Source: Siphonodentalium dalli
Lineage: Eukaryota; Mollusca; Scaphopoda; Gadilida; Siphonodentaliidae
Length of the DNA stretch: 64,000 bases
Assembly (NCBI GenBank): GCA_032622095.1
Contig: CP136063.1
Location: forward strand, 8,413,814 to 8,477,813
Direction: 5' to 3'
The position numbers were made by a program, and so were the translations under genes. Of this stretch, positions 57,257 through 64,000 are shown piece after piece. Positions within the stretch are counted from its first letter, which is position 1, and each line of letters opens with the position of its first letter. The notes beneath the pieces were generated by a model. It was not told the DNA's origin and ran no database searches. It was given only the letters and a program-made list of their open reading frames with translations.

Positions 57257-57640
57257 CCATAATATCAGTCATATGTGCATTTTTAGATTGTGTATGCGTC
57301 CCTAGCAACCGCCACCCCTTGTAAGTAAGTAATATGGCAATTTGTCAGTCAGGTCAAAACTGACAACAAACATGCTACACGACGTAGTTTAGTTTGTTAG
57401 AACACGTATAATATCAGTCATATGCATTAATCCGATGCCGGGTAGTTGCCTAGCAACCGTTGCTAAGAAGAGCCTGTTGCAAATGACGACACATGTGAAA
57501 ATGAGCAGTAGCGTATAAGGAACATATGTGCCAAGTTTCATGCTTTTATCGCCCTTTTCACAGTTGGTGTGTTTTCTACAACAAGCACTTGGACTAGCGG
57601 AAGGGCAAAATGTGACGAGAGCCAGTTTAGGGGGTAGGGT
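57257..57640 (-). repeat. X-box-like tandem array, right arm, outer part
   Basis: Continues the inverted array (CATAATATCAGTCATATGTG, CCTAGCAACCGCCACC, GTTGCCTAGCAACCGTTGCT). The edge AACATATGTGCCAAGTTTCA, CCCTACCCCCTAAACTG (reverse) mirrors 31515-31660. Confidence 0.65.
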
Positions 57641-58430
57641 TATGTTTTTACAAGTATTGACCACTTATCATAGGTATAGTTGCTAATCCCGCATATTATG
57701 TTGGAGGAGTGATATCTGTGCAGTTTTTAAAACAAATTGCTTGTGCCTACGTAATGAATAGCCCGAGAAATTTGACATCGAATAATACAGATTGTCTGAA
57801 AAAATCGTCATTTTTCGGGGTCATTATGTTATTTTATATCCATATCTGCGAAATTCATTCAAATCCCCCCGTTGAATTTGTATCTCTGGTTCGAGAATTG
57901 TGTATTGAACAATATTGAGTACATTTGGTATATGTTTCGGCTGAAAAATTGTTATAACATCCCATTATTCCTATGATTGTGAAAAATATATAAGTTTTTA
58001 TTTTTTTATGAAAAAAAATGGTTAACTCCGAAAGCTCAACTCCGATTTTAGGGGACTTTTCGTGACGCATCCGCGATGTTATGGCCTAAATAATATAAAA
58101 AAAATCAGCTTTCCGGGATTTATTTCCTTACTTTTCCCCATTCACGCCTAATGTGCCTGGACTATTACATCTCGCCGATTCTCGTGAGAATTTAAAACAG
58201 CCTTGGAATGATGCACGGGATTTGAAAATGTTAAACGCAGTGTTTCCATTGATGCTACGGATATAAAACCCTTGGATCTCGTAGACCCAATGATAATTTA
58301 TATCCCCAGCAACAAGGGAGAGATGAAGGAACAAAGTATTGCGATAAGGACTACCTATATTGTTGAAAATAGTTCTCATAAAATTTACAAAAAATAGGTA
58401 GCCAAAAATATAGAAAAATTCTTAAAACAT
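57641..58430. other. No gene recognised
   Basis: Several frames of 60-83 codons exist on both strands but none shows a domain or codon pattern I trust. No terminal repeats seen. Confidence 0.35.
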
Positions 58431-59010
58431 ATTTACAGTGGGTCTGAAAATGCCAAGAGATGAGGGCAAGAAACACCAATGATTGTCTGTGACTCATCCA
58501 CCTTCATAGCTTTTGCGTCAAATTTCAAACTTAAGGACATAATTCCTTCCAGAATATGCAAAAACATTCCCAGTTTCACAACATATTTTCATTGATTTTA
58601 TGCAACAAAAATAGTTGGAAATATCAGAAAACTAGGCTGACTGCTCAGTGTGTGAGAAACTGCCCAATAACAATAGTTATATTGGGAGTTTTTACACCAA
58701 CTTTTCAGAGAATATAGAGCAAATATAGTACAGCCGAAACCGCCGACAATACATTCGCTCACTCCCAAAAATTCTCAATAGAACTATTTTTATCTGATGC
58801 CGCAAAACATAGACTAGTTGGCATAGTTTTCTGAAATTTCCGACTATTTTGTCGCATAAAATCAATAAAAATACGATTAGAAACTTGTGATATTTTTGCA
58901 TATTCTGGAAGGAATGTATGTCCCTAACACATGTTCGAAATTTCTCGCCAAAACTATGAAAAATAACTAAGTTATAATTAGTTGTATAGACCCATTCTAA
59001 ATCTCCCATA
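58430..59010. mobile_element. Foldback-type inverted repeat, about 165-bp arms
   Basis: 58495-58645 and 58795-58975 are inverted copies: GGACATAATTCCTTCCAGAA with CATATTCTGGAAGGAATGTA, and TGATTTTATGCAACAAAAAT with TTTTGTCGCATAAAATCA. The loop is about 150 bp. Arms are about 75-80 percent identical and may extend further outward. Confidence 0.6.
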
Positions 59011-59239
59011 GTAAATGCATGTGGTCGATAAGCATATGGCTGTGTTTGGATACTTTCCATCCCAGAATGCCAGTCAAAATGGTTATCCGTGAAATGGTCT
59101 ATATGGACATCATAAGTGGAGTTAAAAGCCTAAAGGGAAGAGAATAGCTTGAAGATAGATAGTCAGCTTATTTGATTTCAATCGGCCACAGATTTATGAA
59201 ATATATTGATGGAGCCAAAGAACCCACTAGTATTCTATA
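59011..59239. other. Short gap, nothing recognised
   Basis: Sequence between two inverted-repeat elements; no feature. Confidence 0.3.
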
Positions 59240-59441
59240 GATCATGCCATGAATCTCTACTCTTGCTGATGCCCGAAGAGATCATATTCCATTAGTACAA
59301 AACCCGGGAACTTTTTAAAGTTATGACAGGGAACCTTATAAAGTTGAAAAAATAAAAGCGGGGAATGTATTCTTTGTTAATACCTGTTGCTTAATATGAT
59401 CTCTACGGGTGTCAGCCAGAGTAGAGATTCATGGCATGATC
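59240..59441. mobile_element. 202-bp MITE with TA target duplication
   Basis: The ends GATCATGCCATGAATCTCTA and its exact inverse extend through about 23 bp. TA lies immediately outside at 59238-59239 and 59442-59443. Partial copies occur at 7735-7812, 10563-10700 and 19853-19973, so this is a multi-copy family of probable Tc1/mariner type. Confidence 0.75.
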
Positions 59442-59734
59442 TACCTAATCTATAGATACTTTATATATTATTAATAAAAGTATTTTATCAGTTTAAATCA
59501 TTGATTCCCTTGATTATTGTATTGCCATCTTAGTACACATCATTGAATATGTGCATGCATGCCCATCTACTAGTACACTTATTTTACACTAATACTCTAC
59601 ACTTATAATACACTTGCATCACACTCACCAGTGTATACTTACAATACCATACACTTACAACCCCATTTGGAACTTACACAACACTTGCATTTATAATACA
59701 CTTATCCTACACCACTTGCCAACATACACTTATA
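59442..59734. other. ACACTTA-rich low-complexity stretch
   Basis: From about 59560 to 59733 the motif (T/A)ACACTTA(T/C) recurs every 10-25 bp (TACACTTATTTTACACT, ATACACTTGCATCACACT). It continues after the hAT element at about 61355-61385 (CCACACTTAGAAACATACAC), so the hAT element split a single tract. Confidence 0.6.
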
Positions 59735-59959
59735 CAGGGTTCCCACTATGAATTTCAAACCAAATTCAAGCACTTTTCAAGGACTTTTCAAGCACTTGTT
59801 AAAATATTTTCAAGCACCTCACAGACTACCGATTATATAAATATTTGCATTTAATACAAGGAAGGGTATCCAGTCTCCAACAAAATGATCTGATGCATGG
59901 CTTGTGCTTTGTTCGAATGAAGAATAAAATAATAACACAATCCCTACTATTACCTGTAT

Positions 59960-60021
59960 TTCATTAATTGGATGGGTATACTAGTTTTAATATTAACTAG
60001 TATACCCATCCAATTAATGAA
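59960..60021. repeat. 62-bp palindrome with perfect 27-bp arms
   Basis: The arm beginning TTCATTAATTGGATGGGTAT is repeated exactly in inverse after an 8-bp loop. A strong cruciform former inside the hAT element; possibly a tiny foldback insertion. Confidence 0.75.
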
Positions 60022-60317
60022 CTTTCATATTTATGTACTAAAGAGAGGGTCATAAATAGCGGAAAGAAAATATGATCCTAACAGATGAATTTTCCATAGA
60101 TAACTTGATAACCTTTATGAAGTAAAGAGAAGAAGAAATATACCTGTACCGGTACCTTGTACATGTATTGTATAACTTCTATCAGATGAACACTCAAGTT
60201 TTTAGACATTAATTTCTAAGTCTTTATTCATATAGTCTTATAGATGCACACATGTGTCAGTCTTATCCAACTTATCCATAGTTTCTTCATACCAGTACAA
60301 TGATACATACCACTATA

Positions 60318-60644
60318 CTTAAAGTAATTGACCACCAATAATGTGGTGTCACCCCGTTAATATGGCGGTACTATACCGCGGTATCCTCTAATACCGCGGT
60401 ACTGATACCGCTTGTTAACGCGAACAAGTATGTGTGAGTAAATACCTCCCCTAAAAGAGTTCCATGAAAATCACCGCGGTATTCAACAAAATTAATGCGG
60501 TGCCCGCTAAAAGACCACGGTATCATTATCGCCCAATACCGTAACTCCACGCCATGACCGTCTCGATACCGCTACTGTTTATTACCGGTATCACTGCGGT
60601 CATGACCGGGGTATCACCCCATTTTTCTGGTCAATTACTTTGAG
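60318..60644. mobile_element. 327-bp MITE built of ACCGCGGT palindromes
   Basis: Ends CTTAAAGTAATTGACCA and the inverse of CTCAAAGTAATTGACCA. Inside, GCGGTA/TACCGC motifs recur about every 15-25 bp, several as full palindromes (TACCGCGGTA). The terminus resembles that of the 55808-57254 element (CCTAAGTAAATGGCCCA), so the two seem related. It is nested in the hAT element. Confidence 0.65.
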
Positions 60645-60670
60645 AATAGCGGTATATGAATATTATTCAA

Positions 60671-61009
60671 TCAGCTTCTAGGTATATACCCGTACTTGAA
60701 TTTGAACTGGATGCTGTTGGTCGTGTGATATTTACAGGCGACATAGTATTTGATGTGTTCGATGGGACACTCGTTCTTGTGATTCCTTGCGAAAAAGTTA
60801 TTCACCGTCACGACAGATAGCTGTCGAACTTTCGCAGCGTGTTTTGTCGACTTCACATGACTTTTCAAAGCTGATTCTCCCATTCCAGAAATATATATTT
60901 CTTTGCAACAAGGCACGCACATTGCCTTCATATTGTTGTTCGTTTGTTGCAACCAACCAGAATAAGTTTCGTGCGATAAGCATGCAGTGTTGAACACACA
61001 CTTTCCCAT
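60671..61009 (-). pseudogene. N-terminal part of a hAT transposase with BED-like zinc finger
   Basis: A frame of 112 codons beginning MGKCVFNTACLSHETYSGWL. The region MCVPCCKEIYISGMGESALK then SHVKSTKHAAKVR has the Cys-x-x-Cys … His-x5-His layout of the finger at the start of hAT-like transposases. The last 25 residues (after about NEC) probably read into non-coding or intron sequence, and no catalytic domain follows within the element. So only the DNA-binding end remains, as expected for an internally deleted copy. Confidence 0.6.
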
Positions 61010-61389
61010 TGTTATTTTAACGAAAGACTAGCGATAATTTCAAAGCATGGGCGCCGCCATTGTTATATTTTTAGAATGAGTCAAAGCAAATTGCGGAATA
61101 CCGGCACAAATAGCGAAACGAACCGACTACCTGGCAATCATATGATGCCGCTTGAAAATTTCGATGCTTCTTGATACTGCGTATAAGACGGCAAGCGTGT
61201 GTCAATATGACAACCTTTAATGACTAAATTCAAGCACTTTCAAGCACCTTAGGGTGTTTAAGGGAAAATTCAATGACTTTCAAGGGCTTGAAAAACCCAA
61301 AACCAAATTCAAGCACTTTCAAGATATTCAAGCACCCGTACGAACCCTGATTATACCACACTTAGAAACATACACTTATATGAAACTTA

Positions 61390-61850
61390 TAGGGTCCTGC
61401 GAATATTCAATATGAGATTCAATTCGAAAGTCAAATTCGATTCGAATTCGAGTCGAAATTTCCAACTTGAAATTTTAAATATATACACTGACGAAAAAGC
61501 AGGCTGTTTACGGACAAGTACACACGTCGATCTCAGCACCTTGCAATTCTTATTGTACATCACGAATGTTCGCAAGCTATTAAATATAAGTATAGCCAGT
61601 AATGAGCCACTATATGACTAAATACGTCTGAATTATAGCTTCGAACATGGTAGTCAAAAGCTCAGAGATCTTATAATAGCCATGAGACTGAGCAACCGCT
61701 AGCGTTATCCACCGACTACCCATCACATATTACGCGTTATGTCATATCGCTGAGAATTTAAAACAACACATTCTTCCCATGCCGAAAAGAGGACGTGGGC
61801 TGTTTTCTTTTGAAGTTGACTTTCAGTTTCGGAGCATTCCTTGACACTTG
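61390..61850 (+). mobile_element. hAT copy sharing the ends of the 26668 element, truncated
   Basis: TAGGGTCCTGCGAATATTC starts a segment that follows 26668-27125 (TCGAATTCGAGTCGAAATTT, TTGAAGTTGACTTTCAGTTT). Similarity stops at about 61850, before the BED coding part, and family S copy J begins 93 bp later. Confidence 0.7.
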
Positions 61851-61942
61851 ACTAACATATGCCATTATAGAACTTATGTCTGCGAATTGCATTTTACTCC
61901 TGTCTTGTTTTGCGACTGCTGTGACATCTTTAAGTTTATAAA

Positions 61943-63417
61943 TGAAAGTGTCAATGACACTGTAGCTCAACTTGGAAAGGGAATAATTTAATGTATTACA
62001 GTCAATGGAGCGATTAGGAATGTAGAGTCCAAGATGGCTGCTGGCGGCCATGTTTTCGGCCGAATGACCCCAAAATGAGTCGTTCCCATCTACATGTCAT
62101 TGTTAATATACATGACAAATTTTATGATGATCAGACTAAGGGTACGACCTGCAGCCCGTGCTAAAGAATTTAGTCATACAAAGAGTAAAATCCAAGATGG
62201 CTACTGGCGGCCATGTTTTTTGGCAGAATGACCCCAAAATTACTCATTCCCATCTACATGTCAATATTATCATCCAAGACAAATTTCATGATGATCAGAA
62301 GAACAGTACGACCTGTACGTGGCCCGTGCTAATGGATTAAATTTTGAAATCCAAGATGGCCGCCATGTTTTTTGTCCGAATGACCCCAAAATGACTCGTT
62401 CCCATCTACATTCCAATTTCAACAGCCATGACAAATTTTATGATGATCAGACTAAAGGTACGACCTGTAGCCCGTGCTAAAGGATTTAGTCATACAAAGA
62501 GTAAAATCCAAGATGGCTGCTGGCGGCCATGTTTTTTGGTCGAATGACACCAAAATGACTCGTTCCCATCTACATGTCAATATTAACATTCATGACAAAT
62601 TTTATGATGATCAGACTAAAGGTACAACCTGTAGCCCGTGCTAAAGGATTTAGTCATACAAAGAGTAAAATCCAAGATGGCTGCTGGCGACCATGTTTTT
62701 TGGCCCAATGACCCCAAAATTACTCGTTCCCATCTACATGTCATTGTTAATATACATGACAAATTGTATGATGATCAGACTAAAGGTACGACCTGCAGCC
62801 CGTGCTAAATAATTTAGTCATACAAAGAGTAAAATCCAAGATGGCTACTGGCGGCCATGTTTTTTGGCAGAATGACCCCAAAATTACTCGTTCCCATCTA
62901 CATGTCAATATTATCATCCATGACAAATTTCATGATGATCAGATGAACATGACCTGTGGCCCGTGCTAATGGATTAAATTTTGAAATCCAAGATGGCCAC
63001 TGGCGGCCATGTTTTTTTGGCCGAATGACCACAAAATTACTCGTTCCCATCTACATGTCATTGTTAACATCCATGACAAATTTTATGATGATCAGACTAA
63101 AAGTACGACCTGTAGCCCGTGCTAAAGGATTTAGTAATACAAAGAGTAAAATCCAAGACGGCTGCTGGCGGCCATGTTTTTGGGCCGAATGACCCCAAAA
63201 TGACTCGTTCCCATCTACTTGTCAATATTAACATCCATGACAAATTTCATGATAATCAGACGAACAGTACGACCTGTAGCCGGTGCTGATGGATTGAATT
63301 TTGAAATTAAAGATGGCGGCCATGTTTTTTGTCTGAATGACCCCAAAATGACTTGTTCCCATCTACATGTCATTATTAATATCCATGACAAATTTTATGA
63401 TGATCAGACTAAAGGTC
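61943..63417 (+). mobile_element. Satellite-bearing element, copy J, 3'-truncated
   Basis: Starts TGAAAGTGTCAATGACACTG and runs through about nine monomers. It breaks off at AAAGGT, the same monomer position where copy E was split and copy D took its 81-bp insertion. No ACGG tail or AAGTTGAGCTAA end. Confidence 0.8.
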
Positions 63418-63433
63418 AGTCTGGGTGAACGTC

Positions 63434-63458
63434 GACTCTATATTTGAAATATAGAGTC
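63434..63458. repeat. 25-bp near-perfect palindrome
   Basis: GACTCTATATTT and AAATATAGAGTC around a single G, just beyond the truncation of copy J; probably the terminus of whatever replaced the rest of copy J. Confidence 0.6.
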
Positions 63459-63543
63459 TGGAGCTAATGTCGCCTAAACCATTTCTATTCAGCGAAGAGC
63501 TTCCCCAAAATGACGTCACGGATTTTTAAAAATACATCGATGA

Positions 63544-63801
63544 TTGACAGGTGTCCCCACGTGTTATTTGTTGTGCTTCGCAATAACAATTGCCGACTCA
63601 TCAACGCATAGAAGGCCTGTGTCGCGACATAAACTTACAGAAGATAATATTTGTCATGTGTGCGACTATTCTTTTTCGGGAGATGAACTCGCTGCATCAA
63701 CGGGAAAGATGCATCCGAGAGCAAAAAATAAGGTCGTCATCAAAAATGATGCTTTAGAACTATTTAAAAGCATAAAATTAAGTCATTTCCTCGGTGTTTA
63801 A
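63544..63801 (+). CDS. Short unrecognised frame near the window edge
   Basis: 85 codons. The later part reads KLTEDNICHVCDYSFSGDEL, KMHPRAKNKVVIKNDALELF. One Cys-x-x-Cys pair (CHVC) is visible, the composition is hydrophilic, and AACGCATAG before AAGGCCTGTG could be a splice acceptor, so the true exon may start at about 63612. No family recognised. It could be a terminal exon of a gene or a transposon remnant; chance is possible. Confidence 0.25.
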   Translation: MTGVPTCYLLCFAITIADSSTHRRPVSRHKLTEDNICHVCDYSFSGDELAASTGKMHPRAKNKVVIKNDALELFKSIKLSHFLGV

Positions 63802-64000
63802 CTTTCAGATGACTTTTTTACGACAAATAATTTGATTTGGAAACCATGTTACAATAAAGTAAATCAAATACACGGACATGAGTGAGTTCTGTTTATATTT
63901 ATGGGAGGCCAAGTTGGTACCATAAGCAGGCCTATCTATCAGGTCTGGACAGCACATCCTTCAAATTAATCGGAATCGTACCGAATTTCGATCGGAGAAA
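63802..64000. other. Window end, nothing recognised
   Basis: Contains AATAAAG at about 63853 that could serve as a polyadenylation signal for the preceding frame; otherwise featureless. Confidence 0.3.

Larger units (their letters stand above)
59735..61349 (-). mobile_element. hAT-type element with CAGGGTTC termini
   Basis: The left end CAGGGTTCCCACTATGAATT and the right end GCACCCGTACGAACCCTG give CAGGGTTCSYAC-type inverted repeats, and both ends carry iterated TTCAAGCAC(C/T)TTTCAAG motifs. The flanks share TTATA, so the target duplication is shortened or mutated relative to the 8 bp of hAT elements. The host ACACTTA tract is interrupted by it. It contains the minus-strand transposase fragment at 60671-61009, a nested MITE and a 62-bp palindrome. 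Confidence 0.75.

Noticed and set aside
58128-58379. 83-codon minus-strand frame
   Set aside because: No recognisable motif, no neighbouring exon signals; could occur by chance.

Overview
This 64 kb window looks like a gene-poor, transposon-dense stretch of a metazoan nuclear genome. I see no bacterial-style operons, tRNA, rRNA or CRISPR array, and no convincing intact host gene. Interspersed repeats that carry about 160-bp internal tandem arrays and ACGG/ACAG microsatellites, phrases such as 'gggagataactcc' and 'tttgacccagtgacc', and the abundance of TAGGCCTA resemble marine lophotrochozoan genomes, most likely a mollusc such as a bivalve. That assignment is an inference.

Layout. 1-2.3 kb: A+T-rich, nothing recognised. 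2.26-7.46 kb: the largest copy of a satellite-bearing mobile element (family S), with higher-order duplications. 8.2-13.2 kb: MITEs, a TAGCTA-rich fragment, G-rich tandem repeats and X-box-like tandem repeats. 13.17-17.4 kb: two more S copies. 17.379-29.749 kb: a 12.4-kb unit with CCCCTACCAAAA terminal inverted repeats and AGCTA-rich ends. It sits inside one S satellite monomer, whose other half resumes at 29.75 kb, and it holds an older mixture of elements, including a hAT element with an exact 8-bp target duplication. 30.4-31.3 kb: a 5'-truncated LINE. 31.5-57.6 kb: a nest bounded by inverted, X-box-rich tandem arrays. Inside lies a CR1-type LINE (34.1-48.75 kb) with an SGNH-esterase-like ORF1 and an ORF2 that carries a 2A-like motif, a PHD finger, an endonuclease and a reverse transcriptase. 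Its endonuclease is split by a 9.8-kb DNA element (36.350-46.148 kb) with ATACT target duplications and roughly 1-kb inverted arms; that element holds two S copies, one of them inserted into its right arm. A broken MULE-type transposase lies at 53.6-54.4 kb. 58-63.4 kb: MITEs, a second hAT carrying a BED-like finger, a palindromic GCGGT-rich MITE and a truncated S copy.

The insertions can be ordered. The CR1 is older than the 9.8-kb element, which is older than S copy I; S copy E is older than the 12.4-kb element. The best candidates for undescribed biology are the 12.4-kb AGCTA-ended element, the 9.8-kb long-TIR element, the S satellite-transposon (recurrent breakpoints at one site in its monomer, plus a YY1-like dyad in every monomer) and the MITEs built from GCGGT palindromes.
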